From positions 35,123-99,122 of the forward strand of contig JAGNYI010000003.1 in assembly GCA_017985015.1 (NCBI GenBank): a stretch of DNA of 64,000 nt. Reading direction: 5' to 3'. The notes beneath the pieces are model-generated. The model made no database searches. It saw only the letters and a list, made by a program, of their open reading frames with translations, and was not told the origin of the DNA. Shown here one piece after another: positions 13,577-23,100 of the stretch. This DNA comes from Giesbergeria sp. (GTDB lineage: Bacteria; Pseudomonadota; Gammaproteobacteria; Burkholderiales; Burkholderiaceae_C). A program made the position numbers and the translations under genes. Position 1 is the first letter of the stretch. Every line of letters begins with the position of its first letter.

Positions 13577-14872
13577 TCAATCGCGCTCAAACGCGACCTG
13601 TCCGCCCACCAGCGTGAAGCGCACGCGTCCAGGAAGCTCATAGCCACCAAACGGTGTGTGCTTTCCCTGGCTGCACAGCGTGCCAGGCGCCACCGTCCAA
13701 TGGGCCTGCGGATCGACAATGCACAAATCGCCCACGCCCCCCTCCACCAGCTTGCCCACGCTGGCAGACAAGGTTCCGAGCGCCGCACCGAGCACCCGCG
13801 CCGGCTCGCAGGTCACCACGCCCAGCGCACGCGCCAGCGGTACGCCAGCCTCCTGAGACCATTTGAGGGCAAGGCTGAGCAGCAGCTCCAGGCCCGTGGC
13901 GCCGGGCTCGGCCTCGGCAAAGGGCAAGGTTTTGGCGTCTTCGTCCACCGGGTTGTGGTCCGAGACCAGCGCATCGATGGTTCCGTCCAGGAGCCCCGCA
14001 GCCAGCGCATCGCGATCGCGCTGCTGGCGCAGGGGCGGCGCGAGGCGGGCGCGGCTGTCAAAGAAACCGATGTCGTTTTCTGTCAGGTGCAGGCTGTTGG
14101 CACTGATGTCGCAGGTGACGGCCAAACCTTCTTGCTTGGCGCGGCGCACCAGTTCCACGCCGGCTGCGCTGCTGATGCGGCACAGGTGCACACGCGCCTG
14201 CGTGCCGCGCAGCAGCTCAAAGATGGTGTGCATGGCAATGGTTTCTGCGGCCACGGGGATGCCGGCCAAGCCCAGGCGGGTGGCCAGAGCGCCACTGGCG
14301 GCTACGCCCTTGCCCAGACTCAGGTCTTGCGGACGCAGCCATACCGTGTAGCCAAAGGTGGCGGCGTACTGCAGCGCGCGCTGCAGCACCTGGTTGCTCG
14401 CCAAGGCCACCTCGGCCTGGCTGAACCCCACGCAGCCCGATTCGGTCAGCTCGGCCATTTCGGTCAACACCTCGCCGGCCAGCCCACGGGTCAGGGCGCC
14501 CAGCGGGAACAGGCGTGCCTGGTGCAGTTTCTCGGCGCGGAACTTGAGCATTTCGACCAGGCCCGGCTCGTCGAGCACCGGGTCGGTATCGGGCGGGCAG
14601 ACCAGACTGGTCACACCGCCGGCTATGGCCGCCGCCATTTCGGACTCCAGCATGCCTTCGTGCTCGTGTCCCGGCTCGCGCAGGCGGGCAGCGAGATCCA
14701 CCAGACCCGGCAGCACCAGGCAGCCGGCGGCGTCGATGCGCCGCGCGGGCGCGAAATCGGCGGGTGTGCGGCCCAGGCCAACAATGCGCCCCGCCGCCAG
14801 CGCCACGTCGCAGGTCCGGTCCAAGCCACTGGCGGGGTCGAGCACCCGGCCGTTCTGGATGAGTATCTTCAT
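13577..14872 (-). CDS. Dihydroorotase-like protein, probably non-catalytic (PyrC')
   Basis: This 431-aa protein has the amidohydrolase fold of type I dihydroorotase, but key metal ligands are missing. The usual DxHxHxR motif reads DLAARLREPG, with Ala61 and Arg63 at the two histidine positions. The later histidine in LHxxHVS is replaced in VHLCRISSAA. The motif SDHNPVDEDAK keeps its Asp. Inactive dihydroorotase homologues next to pyrB are known from Pseudomonas, where they are needed to assemble active aspartate transcarbamoylase. I infer the same role here. A separate active dihydroorotase must then exist elsewhere. The gene is last in yqgE-ruvX-pyrR-pyrB-pyrC'. Confidence 0.88.
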   Translation of the reverse strand: MKILIQNGRVLDPASGLDRTCDVALAAGRIVGLGRTPADFAPARRIDAAGCLVLPGLVDLAARLREPGHEHEGMLESEMAAAIAGGVTSLVCPPDTDPVLDEPGLVEMLKFRAEKLHQARLFPLGALTRGLAGEVLTEMAELTESGCVGFSQAEVALASNQVLQRALQYAATFGYTVWLRPQDLSLGKGVAASGALATRLGLAGIPVAAETIAMHTIFELLRGTQARVHLCRISSAAGVELVRRAKQEGLAVTCDISANSLHLTENDIGFFDSRARLAPPLRQQRDRDALAAGLLDGTIDALVSDHNPVDEDAKTLPFAEAEPGATGLELLLSLALKWSQEAGVPLARALGVVTCEPARVLGAALGTLSASVGKLVEGGVGDLCIVDPQAHWTVAPGTLCSQGKHTPFGGYELPGRVRFTLVGGQVAFERD

Positions 14873-14888
14873 AATTTAGTGCAAAATT

Positions 14889-14927
14889 GGCCTCTAGCGC
14901 TTATCTATAAATCGTTAGCAGCTATCA
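14889..14927 (-). repeat. 3' intergenic element, copy A (minus orientation)
   Basis: Read on the minus strand this is GATAGCTGCTAACGATTTAT followed by AGATAAGCGCTAGAGGCC. It lies between the stop of pyrB and the start of pyrC'. It is one of five related copies in the window (also 32434, 35161, 37773, 47215). The half AAGCGCTAGAGGCC is conserved; the left arm of the palindrome is degenerate here. Confidence 0.8.
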
Positions 14928-14944
14928 AAACAGAAGCATTCTTC

Positions 14945-15907
14945 CTATGCGGTGTTTCCCGCCACGATGGACATCACGGCCATGCGCACCGCAATGCCAA
15001 AACCCACCTGCGGCAGGATCACACTTTGCGGACCGTCGACGACGGCGGAATGGATCTCGACACCGCGATTGATGGGCCCCGGGTGCATGACGATGGCGTC
15101 CGGCTTGGCCAGCCGCATGCGTTCGGGCGTGACCCCAAAGCTCTTGAAATACTCCTGGCTCGAAGGCAGCAACGCGCCGCTCATGCGCTCGTTCTGCAGG
15201 CGCAGGGTGATGACGACGTCGGCATCCTTGAGCCCTTCTTCCAGCGTATGACAGACGCGCACACCCATGGGCGCCATGTCGGCGGGCACCAGGGTGCGTG
15301 GCCCGACGACGCGCACTTCCGGGCAGCCGAGCGTGGTGAGGCCATGGATGTCCGAGCGTGCCACGCGCGAGTGCAGCACGTCGCCTACGATGGCGACGGT
15401 GAGATTGGAAAAATCCTTTTTGAAATGCCGAATGGTCAGCATGTCGAGCAGGCCTTGCGTGGGGTGCGAATGGCGTCCGTCTCCGGCATTGATCACGTGC
15501 ACATGCGGCGCCACATGCTGCGCGATCAGATAGGGCGCGCCCGACTCGCTGTGCCGCACCACAAACAGGTCCGCGGCCATGGCCGAGAGATTGGCGATGG
15601 TATCCAGGAGCGACTCGCCCTTGCTGGCCGAAGAGCGTGCAATGTCGAGATTGAACACATCGGCCGACAGGCGCTTGGCCGCAATCTCGAACGTGGTTCG
15701 GGTGCGCGTGCTGTTTTCGAAAAACAGGTTGAAAACACTCTTGCCACGCAGCAGCGGTACCTTTTTGACCTCGCGGTCGTTGACCGACACAAAGGTCGCG
15801 GCCGTATCAAGAATGTGCGTGACGATGTCGCGCGGCAAACCCTCGACAGAGAGCAGATGGATCAGCTCGCCGTTGCGATTGAGTTGGGGGTTGCGCTGGT
15901 TCAGCAC
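14945..15907 (-). CDS. pyrB: Aspartate carbamoyltransferase catalytic subunit
   Basis: The 320-aa enzyme condenses carbamoyl phosphate with aspartate in the first committed step of pyrimidine synthesis. The carbamoyl-phosphate site is [13 protein letters not shown], and [13 protein letters not shown] and [13 protein letters not shown] are also present. The start is a GTG at 15907 with GGAGG seven bases upstream, and it overlaps the end of pyrR by seven bases. There is no pyrI. The dihydroorotase-like gene downstream fits the Pseudomonas-type dodecameric complex of PyrB and PyrC'. Confidence 0.96.
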   Translation of the reverse strand: MLNQRNPQLNRNGELIHLLSVEGLPRDIVTHILDTAATFVSVNDREVKKVPLLRGKSVFNLFFENSTRTRTTFEIAAKRLSADVFNLDIARSSASKGESLLDTIANLSAMAADLFVVRHSESGAPYLIAQHVAPHVHVINAGDGRHSHPTQGLLDMLTIRHFKKDFSNLTVAIVGDVLHSRVARSDIHGLTTLGCPEVRVVGPRTLVPADMAPMGVRVCHTLEEGLKDADVVITLRLQNERMSGALLPSSQEYFKSFGVTPERMRLAKPDAIVMHPGPINRGVEIHSAVVDGPQSVILPQVGFGIAVRMAVMSIVAGNTA

Positions 15908-16437
15908 GGCTCGGCCTCCCGCAGTTCAAATACGAACCCGCCTGCGCCCGCCTGCGCCAAGGCCAGGGCCTGCGATGGCGGCAGCGTGACACGGGCCGCA
16001 GCGAAATCGGCCTGCACAGGCAGCTCACGCCCGCCCCGGTCCACCAGCACTGCCAGCCGCACCCGCGCCGGCCTGCCGTAGTCGTAGAGCTCGTTGAGCA
16101 CGGCGCGCACGGTGCGACCGGTGTAGAGCACATCGTCCAGCAGCAGGATGTCGGCTCCGTTGACATCGAAGGGCAGGCGCGTCTGGGTGCTGGCGGCCAA
16201 GCCGCGTTGGGCAAAATCATCGCGGTGCATGCTCGACGAGAGAATGCCGGCGTCGCCTGCGAGGCCGAGATCGCGCTGCAGGCGTTCGGCCAGCCAGGCG
16301 CCGCCCGAGGCAATACCGGCCAGTTGCGTATCGGAGCGGCGAAGTGCACGCACGCCATCGACAAGCGCCAGGTAGAGCGCCTCGGCATCGAGCGACAGGC
16401 CGCCCGGCGGAGCGTCGCTTGCGGAACGGGTTGTCAT
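15901..16437 (-). CDS. pyrR: Pyrimidine operon regulator / uracil phosphoribosyltransferase PyrR
   Basis: This 178-aa protein has a type I phosphoribosyltransferase fold with the PRPP loop [19 protein letters not shown]. The start at 16437 sits on an ATGA overlap with ruvX; longer forms would run through ruvX. In Bacillus, PyrR binds pyr mRNA and controls attenuation, and it has weak uracil phosphoribosyltransferase activity. Which activity dominates in betaproteobacteria is uncertain. I saw no obvious PyrR-type antiterminator loop upstream of pyrB or in the operon. Confidence 0.92.
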   Translation of the reverse strand: MTTRSASDAPPGGLSLDAEALYLALVDGVRALRRSDTQLAGIASGGAWLAERLQRDLGLAGDAGILSSSMHRDDFAQRGLAASTQTRLPFDVNGADILLLDDVLYTGRTVRAVLNELYDYGRPARVRLAVLVDRGGRELPVQADFAAARVTLPPSQALALAQAGAGGFVFELREAEPC

Positions 16438-16862
16438 GGAAGAGTCCTCAAAAATTGCTCCAGAATGATGCAAGCCGACGCGGCATCCGCGTCCTTTGCG
16501 CCTTGCGACAGCGCCTCGGTGGTGCTGTAACGCTCGTCCACCTCGAAGACCGGCAAGTGAAATCGCCCATGCAATTGCCGCGCAAAGCGCTGAGCACGGC
16601 GCGTGTTCTCGTGGCTCGCCCCGTCCGGGTGGTAGGGAACGCCGACCACCAGGGCGTCGGGTTGCCATTCGCGAATGCGCTCGGCCACTGCGATGAACCG
16701 CGCCTCGCCTTCGGCGCGCACCGTGGGCTGCGGGCTGGCGCTGCGCAGCATCCGCGTGCCAATGGCGACCCCAGTGCGCTTGAGACCAAAATCAAAGGCC
16801 AGAAAACTCTGGCAGTGGGAGGGAACCGCCGGCGCCTCTGCGCGTGCGCTTCCCTGCGTCAT
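16434..16862 (-). CDS. ruvX: RuvX/YqgF family RNase H-fold protein (pre-16S rRNA nuclease)
   Basis: This 142-aa protein has the YqgF RNase H-like fold. Hallmarks are FLAFDFGLKRTGVAIG with the catalytic Asp, VVGVPYHPDG, FEVDERYSTTEA and the acidic C-terminal helix KDADAASACIILEQFL. The E. coli protein acts in maturation of the 16S rRNA 5' end; an older idea is Holliday-junction resolution. It overlaps yqgE by four bases upstream and pyrR by four bases downstream, so all three are probably translated together. Confidence 0.93.
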   Translation of the reverse strand: MTQGSARAEAPAVPSHCQSFLAFDFGLKRTGVAIGTRMLRSASPQPTVRAEGEARFIAVAERIREWQPDALVVGVPYHPDGASHENTRRAQRFARQLHGRFHLPVFEVDERYSTTEALSQGAKDADAASACIILEQFLRTLP

Positions 16863-17452
16863 GCGCGGCCTGCCCCAGGGGCGAGCCGCCAGGCTTCGAG
16901 CCCCAGCAATCCCAGGGCGCTGTCGTAGCGCGAGTCCACCGGGGTATCAAAAATCACCGCCAGATCGGCCCCGACGCTGAGCCAGCTGTTCTCGGCCATT
17001 TCCGATTCCAGCTGCCCTTCGCCCCAGGAGGAATAGCCCAAGGTCACCAGCACGCGGCGTGGGCCAGCGCCGGTGGCCAGCGCCTCCAGTACGTCCTTGG
17101 AGGTAGTCATCTCCAGTCCGCCGGGAATCACCATGGTGGACGCGTAGGCAGGCTCATTATCAGATTCGAGCTGCACCCGTTCGTGCAAGACGAATCCGCG
17201 CTCGGTCTGCACCGGTCCGCCAAGAAAGACCGGCGCGCCCTGCAGATCGCTCCGCCCCAGCGACAGTTCGACCTTCTCAAACAAGCCATCGAGGTTGATG
17301 TCGGTAGGCTTGTTGATGATCAGACCAAGCGCGCCGCGCTCGCTGTGCTCGCACACATAAACCACGCTGCGCGCAAACGAAGCGTCCTGCATGCCGGGCA
17401 TGGCAATCAGGAAGTGGTTCGTGAGGTTCATGGGCGCAAAATCAGCGGACAT
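16859..17452 (-). CDS. YqgE/AlgH family protein (DUF179)
   Basis: The 197-aa product matches the YqgE/AlgH family: NLTNHFLIAMPGMQDASFAR, VVYVCEHSERGALGLIIN, VFLGGPVQTERGFVLHE and TLGYSSWGEGQLE. The molecular function is unknown; in Pseudomonas AlgH was linked to alginate regulation. It is the first gene of the pyr operon. An internal ATG eight codons in (MNLTNHFL) is an alternative start. Confidence 0.9.
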   Translation of the reverse strand: MSADFAPMNLTNHFLIAMPGMQDASFARSVVYVCEHSERGALGLIINKPTDINLDGLFEKVELSLGRSDLQGAPVFLGGPVQTERGFVLHERVQLESDNEPAYASTMVIPGGLEMTTSKDVLEALATGAGPRRVLVTLGYSSWGEGQLESEMAENSWLSVGADLAVIFDTPVDSRYDSALGLLGLEAWRLAPGAGRA

Positions 17453-17472
17453 TCGTCGATTTTACGATCAAC

Positions 17473-18954
17473 ATGCCTTCACCCCTTTCCTGCGGACTGG
17501 TGTGGTTCCGGCGCGATCTGCGCGCGCATGACCACCCTGCACTGCTCCATGCCCTGCGCGAGTGTGCCCAGGTGCATTGCGTATTTGTGTTTGACGAAGA
17601 CATCCTCGCGCGTCTGCCGCGCGCCGACCGGCGTGTGCGCTTTATCCGTGAAAGCCTGTGCGATCTCGATCAGGCCTTGCGCGCCCTGTCGCACGACGCC
17701 CATGCCGGATTGATCGTGCTCCACGCGTGCGCGCGAGCGGCCGTGCCTGAGCTGGCCCAAAGGCTGGACGTGCAGGCGGTGTACGCCGGCCGGGACGACG
17801 AGCCTGCAGCACTGGAGCGCGATGCACACGTACGCACGGCGCTGGCGCAGCAAGGGCGTGAGTTGCGGCTGTTCAAGGACCATACGGTGTTTGAGCGCTC
17901 CGAGCTGCTGACGCAAGCGGGGACGCCGTACACGGTGTTCACGCCGTACAAAAATGCATGGCTGCGCGAGATCAGCGAGTACTTCTTGTCCCCCTACGCC
18001 GTACCCGACGGTCAAGGGAATCTTGCGCCCTGCCCTCCTTGGGCGCAGGCAGGCGTGCCCAGTCTCACTGCGATCGGCTTCGGCCACAGCGAAGAACTCG
18101 CTTTGAAGGTGCCGTCCGGCACCTCGGGTGGGCGGGCGCTGTGGCAGGACTTCGCCGCCCGCATTGACACCTATGACCGCGCTCGGAATTTTCCAGCCGT
18201 TAAAGGGCCCAGCTATCTGGGCGTCCATCTGAGGTTTGGCACCCTCTCCATCCGCGAACTGGCGCGCGACGCCTACGAGCGCATGCAGGCCGGTAGCCCT
18301 GGCGCCGCCACTTGGTTGTCGGAACTGATCTGGCGCGATTTCTACCAGCAGCTGATGGCGCACTTCCCCCACGCCATGGAGCGCAGTTTCAAGCCAGCCT
18401 ACGACGCCATTGCCTGGGAGACGGGCGCACAGGCCGACGCCCTCTGGACCGCCTGGCAAACTGGACAGACCGGCTACCCGCTGGTGGACGCCGCCATGGA
18501 GCAGCTCAATCAAACAGGCTACATGCACAACCGCCTGCGCATGGTGGTGGCCAGCTTCCTGGTGAAAGACCTGGGCTTGGACTGGCGCCGCGGAGAGGCC
18601 TATTTCGCAGAACTGCTCAATGACTATGAACTCGCGTCCAATAATGGCGGATGGCAGTGGGCAAGTTCGAGCGGCTGCGATGCCCAGCCCTGGTTTCGGA
18701 TCTTCAACCCGGTCACCCAAAGCCTCAAGTTCGATCCCCAGGGCCGCTTTATCCGCCGCTATCTGCCACAGCTCGCAGCTTTGAGCGACAAACATATCCA
18801 CGCGCCATGGACCGCGCCCCCCGATGCATTGCGCACGGCGGACGTGGTGCTGGGAGGGAACTATCCGCTGCCGATCGTTGACCACGCGCAGGCGCGTGAA
18901 CGCACGCTGGCGCGCTACGCGGTGGTGAGGGACCACGCACGCGACGGTACCTGA
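17473..18954 (+). CDS. phr: Deoxyribodipyrimidine photo-lyase
   Basis: The 493-aa enzyme repairs UV-induced cyclobutane pyrimidine dimers with blue light. The N-terminal photolyase alpha/beta domain (LVWFRRDLRAHDHPAL) binds the antenna pigment. The C-terminal FAD domain contains TYDRARNFPAVKGPSYLGVH, WLSELIWRDFYQQLMAHFPH, MHNRLRMVVASFLVKDLGLD and ASNNGGWQWASSSGCDAQPW. It lies 20 bases from the divergent yqgE and converges with pilU, so it is a single-gene unit. Confidence 0.97.
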   Translation: MPSPLSCGLVWFRRDLRAHDHPALLHALRECAQVHCVFVFDEDILARLPRADRRVRFIRESLCDLDQALRALSHDAHAGLIVLHACARAAVPELAQRLDVQAVYAGRDDEPAALERDAHVRTALAQQGRELRLFKDHTVFERSELLTQAGTPYTVFTPYKNAWLREISEYFLSPYAVPDGQGNLAPCPPWAQAGVPSLTAIGFGHSEELALKVPSGTSGGRALWQDFAARIDTYDRARNFPAVKGPSYLGVHLRFGTLSIRELARDAYERMQAGSPGAATWLSELIWRDFYQQLMAHFPHAMERSFKPAYDAIAWETGAQADALWTAWQTGQTGYPLVDAAMEQLNQTGYMHNRLRMVVASFLVKDLGLDWRRGEAYFAELLNDYELASNNGGWQWASSSGCDAQPWFRIFNPVTQSLKFDPQGRFIRRYLPQLAALSDKHIHAPWTAPPDALRTADVVLGGNYPLPIVDHAQARERTLARYAVVRDHARDGT

Positions 18955-18962
18955 GCGAAGCG

Positions 18963-20156
18963 TCAGCCCAGGGGCGCGGGAGACGACGTGCCCCCCGAAT
19001 TGGGCTCCAAGTCGGCCATGCGCATCCCGGAGACTTCCAGCGGCGCGCCCGCAGCGAGGCGCAGGCGCAGCGTCAGATCGGTTCGGTTGTCCGCATGGGC
19101 CAGCATTTCATCGCGGCTGATGGCGCCCCGCTCAAAGAGCGCAAACAGCGACTGGTCAAAGGTGCACATCCCCACCTGACTGCTTCGTTCCAGTGCCGTG
19201 CGAATCTCGTGAATCTGGCCTTTCTGCAGCAAATCCGCGACGAAATTGGTGAGTAACAGAAGTTCCACCGCCGGCACCTGGCGGGTATGCAGGCCGGGGA
19301 GCAGACGCTGCGCAATCACTGCCTTTAAATTGAGCGAAAGGTCCAGCAGAATTTGCGCGTGCGCCGTGTCCGGAAAGAAATTGAGGATGCGCTGAATCGA
19401 CTGGCTGGCGTTGTTGGCATGCAGGGTGGAAACACACAGATGGCCGGACTCGGCGTAATGCATTGCGTGCTGCATGGTCTCGCGGTCGCGAATTTCGCCG
19501 ATCATGATCACGCTGGGCGCTTCGCGCATGGCGTGGCGCAAGGCTTCGTCGTACGACAAGGTATCGAGTCCCACCTCTCGCTGGGTCACCAGGGAGCGCT
19601 GGTGCGTATGCACATACTCGATGGGATCCTCGATGGTGAGAATGTGACCCGGAATGCGAGCGTTGCGGTGGTCAAGCAAAGCGGCCAATGTAGTAGTTTT
19701 GCCGGCGCCAGCGGCGCCCACGGCCAGTACCAGTCCACGCTTGAGAAACGCGAGCTGCTGCACCGCGGGGGGCAAGCCCAAGGCTTCGATGGAAGCGATG
19801 TGCGACGAAACATAGCGCACCACCATGCCGGGCCGTCCCCGCTGCATGTGCAGGTTGACGCGAAAGCGCCCTGTCCCCGGCAGCTGCAAAGCCAAGTCGC
19901 ATTCCTTGCGGGTTTCAAACACCTCCGCCTGAGCTGCACTCGTGACCGAAGCGGCAAAGGCCTGGATATCCGGACCGGACAGAATGGCTTGCTTAAGCGT
20001 CAGATACTCCCCGTGTCGGCGCACCGTGGGGGGCGCTCCTGCGATCAGGAACAGGTCCGAAGCCTCCTCGCGAACCATGGCGGTCAGCAGGTCGAGCAGA
20101 CTTGCAAAAGCCGGCCCCGCCGCGCCATGCAGGGGCCGCTCCGGGTCGCCACTCAT
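18963..20156 (-). CDS. pilU: Type IV pilus retraction ATPase, PilU-like
   Basis: This 397-aa PilT-family ATPase powers or assists pilus retraction at the cytoplasmic base. The Walker A is GAAGAGKT (residues ~147-154). The Asp box DPIEYVHTHQRSLVTQREVG, Walker B VIMIGEIRDRETMQHA and His box HLCVSTLHANNASQSIQRIL are present. The His box and length favour PilU over PilT. Its ATG shares one base with the chpA stop codon, so it is translationally coupled to the chemosensory operon. The Walker A Ala-Ala-Gly-Ala variant differs from the usual Thr-Gly-Ser. Confidence 0.88.
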   Translation of the reverse strand: MSGDPERPLHGAAGPAFASLLDLLTAMVREEASDLFLIAGAPPTVRRHGEYLTLKQAILSGPDIQAFAASVTSAAQAEVFETRKECDLALQLPGTGRFRVNLHMQRGRPGMVVRYVSSHIASIEALGLPPAVQQLAFLKRGLVLAVGAAGAGKTTTLAALLDHRNARIPGHILTIEDPIEYVHTHQRSLVTQREVGLDTLSYDEALRHAMREAPSVIMIGEIRDRETMQHAMHYAESGHLCVSTLHANNASQSIQRILNFFPDTAHAQILLDLSLNLKAVIAQRLLPGLHTRQVPAVELLLLTNFVADLLQKGQIHEIRTALERSSQVGMCTFDQSLFALFERGAISRDEMLAHADNRTDLTLRLRLAAGAPLEVSGMRMADLEPNSGGTSSPAPLG

Positions 20157-23100
20157 CAAGCGCTCACGGCCTCGTCCGTGACAGCCTGGGCGTAGTGCCT
20201 GACCAGGCTGAGCAATTCCTCGTCGGAGTAAGGCTTTCCAAGATAGTGGTTGACACCCAGTTCGATCGCGTGGTCACGGTGCTTTTGGGCAATGCGCGAA
20301 GTGATCATGACGATGGGAAGATCGCGCAGCGTGGCATCGGCACGGATATTGCGCGCCAGGTCGAAGCCGTCCATGCGCGGCATCTCGATGTCCGACAGCA
20401 CCACCGTGGGACGCTCTTCCTGCAGGCGTTCAAGCGCTTGCAGACCGTCGGCAGCGAGCGCCACGCGGTAGCCCTCACGGAGCAGCAAACGCTGTGTGAC
20501 GCGGCGCACGGTGATTGAATCGTCCACCACGAGCACCAACGGGACCTTCCCTGCTGGCGCCACTGGCGCTGCCGGGACCGCTGCGCCCCTGCTTGGTTCG
20601 CTGGCTACCCCGGATTCCTGCAGACCCCGCAGTTGCTCTCCATAGACGGTAGCCAAAGCAACCGGGTTGTAGATCAGCACCACTGCGCCTGACGCGAGCA
20701 CGGACATCCCGGCCAACCCGGGCAGCCGAGAGAGTTGTGGCCCGAGGTTTTTCACCACGGCTTCCTGGTTTCCCAGCACATCGTCCACGTGCATCGCAAT
20801 TCGCTGCGAGGCACTGCGGAAAATGACCACCGGACGCGTCTTTCCCGCACCTTCCTGGCTGCGCCTGGACGCCTGCAGAAGCGCCCCGGCCCAGAAGAAA
20901 GGAACGCTTTCGCCCGCAACGTCAAACTGACCCGTTTTGTAGGCCGCCTCGATATCGGCTACAGGCACCCGGCGAACCAACTCAACGACATTGGCTGGGA
21001 CACCGAATGCGAGTTCACCGGCGCGCAGCATGACCACCTGCGTCACCGCCGTCGTGAGCGGCAGAACCATGCGAAAGGCCGCACCGGCGCCCGCCTCACT
21101 ATGGGTCTCGATGCGACCGCCCAGAGCTTGAACCTCGGCACGCACCACGTCCATCCCGATTCCGCGGCCGGACAATTCTGTGACTTCGCTTGCCGTGGTG
21201 AAGCCCGGCATGAAGATCAGGTTGGCAGCTTCTTCGTCGCTGGCATCCGACGGTAAAGCAATGATGCCCTGCGCAACCGCACGGCTTCGGATAGCCGCGA
21301 GATTGAGGCCCGCACCATCGTCCCGGAATTCGACAGAAACGTCGTTGCCCTCATGGCGCAAAGCCACGCTGACCGTGCCCATGGCAGGCTTGCCAGCAGC
21401 CGTGCGGACATCGGGCAATTCAATACCGTGCGCAACACAGTTTCGCAGCAGATGCTCGAAGGCGGGCGTCATGCGGTCCAGCACGCCGCGGTCCATTTCG
21501 ATGGAACCGCCGGTGATGTCCAATTTGATCTGTTTGCCGGTTTCCTTGGACGACTGGCGCACCACCGCGTAGAGCCGCTCTGCAATGCCCTCGAATTCCA
21601 CCATGCGGGTGCGCAGCAAATCGCGTTGCAGCTCCCGCGCCTGCCGACCCTGGGCGATCAAATCGTCCTCGGTTCCTTCCACGACGCGCTGCAGGTTGCG
21701 CTGCACGGTGGCCACGTCATTGACCGATTCGGCCATCATGCGGGTCAGTTCCTGGACCCGCGTAAAGCGATCGAATTCGAGAGGATCGAAACCCGCCGCG
21801 CTGTCCTTTGACAAGGCCAGACGCGACTGCATCTGCGATTCCGACTGCACTTCAATATCGCGCAGTTGCTGACGAAGACGGTCAAGGTTGATGGAAAGAT
21901 CGCCCATCGAGCCTTTGAGCAGCCCCAGTCGCGACTCCAGCCGTGAGCGGGTGATCATCACCTCGCCTGCCTGATTGACGAGCCGATCGAGCAATTGAGC
22001 GCGCACGCGGACCGAGTGCTGGGCCGCGGCACGCGCCGCCGACGCCTTGGGAGCGCCAAGCGGACGCACAAGAATCGAAGACTGGACGCGACTACTTGGG
22101 GCTTCGGTCTCTTCAGGGGTTTGGCTAGGCGACGGGCTGGCAGTAGCGAGCGGTTCTACCGCGTCGTCCTTCAATTCGCCATCGACGGCGCGCAACACCC
22201 TGAAGTTCGCCTGCAGCGCATCGAAGCTCCCCAGCAGCGGCTCGATCTCCTCCGAAGTTACGGCTTCTGCGTCGAGCGCTTCGATGGCCGATTCGAGGCG
22301 GTGGGCCATTTCGCCAAGCCGCATCGCACCCGCAAGACGCGAGCTTCCTTTGAGCGTGTGCAATGCCCGCAATACCTCGCTGCGCGCACCCAGGTTCTCG
22401 GGGCGAGCGGCCCACTGACGCAAAGCGCCGCCCAAATGCGGCAACAGCTCGGCCGCCTCTTCCTCGAAAATCGGAAAGAGGTCGGGGTCGATGACGTCCA
22501 GATCATCGATGTCGTCGTCGAGATCAGACCCAAGACTCATGGCTCGGGAGATTGCGTCATCGATCTGCTGCTCCCGATCGCGCACTGGGACGGAAAGTGC
22601 GGGCACGACCGTGCCCACCACGGGCGGCTGAACGTCGGCGGGGACAAGCGCTTCCACCGGCTCTGCTTCCTGCCAATCACTCAGCTCCGCCGACCCCTGA
22701 TGCGCTTCAGACGCTTCAGGCGCTGCGTCCTGCACTAGCGGCTCTTGTGCTGCAGGTTCTATCTCAGAGCGCGCCTGAGCTTGGGCGTCCATGTCAGGCA
22801 GTGAGGGCGAGAGCGTCGTGCTGACCTCCGCTTCCAGAATCTCGCGCAGGTCCTGCAGCACCTGTGCATCGGGCTCCTTGAGAAAGCCGGCAGCAAACTG
22901 GTGCAGCAGACGGCGGACTTCTTCGGCAGCGCGGAGAAACACCGCTGCCTGCTCCGGCTCACCCATGGGCTGCAGCTGCACGTGCTCAAGCGCGTGTTCA
23001 AGCAACCGTGCCGTTTGGGACAGGGCATCAAAGCCCACCGTCGCAGAACTGCCCGCCAGCGAGTGCGCCAAGGCGACTGCGGTGTCTGGCAAGCACTCGT

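Noticed and set aside
16438-16668. Extended N-terminus of PyrR
   Set aside because: It would overlap ruvX in another frame over 230 bases; the ATG at 16437 gives the normal length and an ATGA junction.
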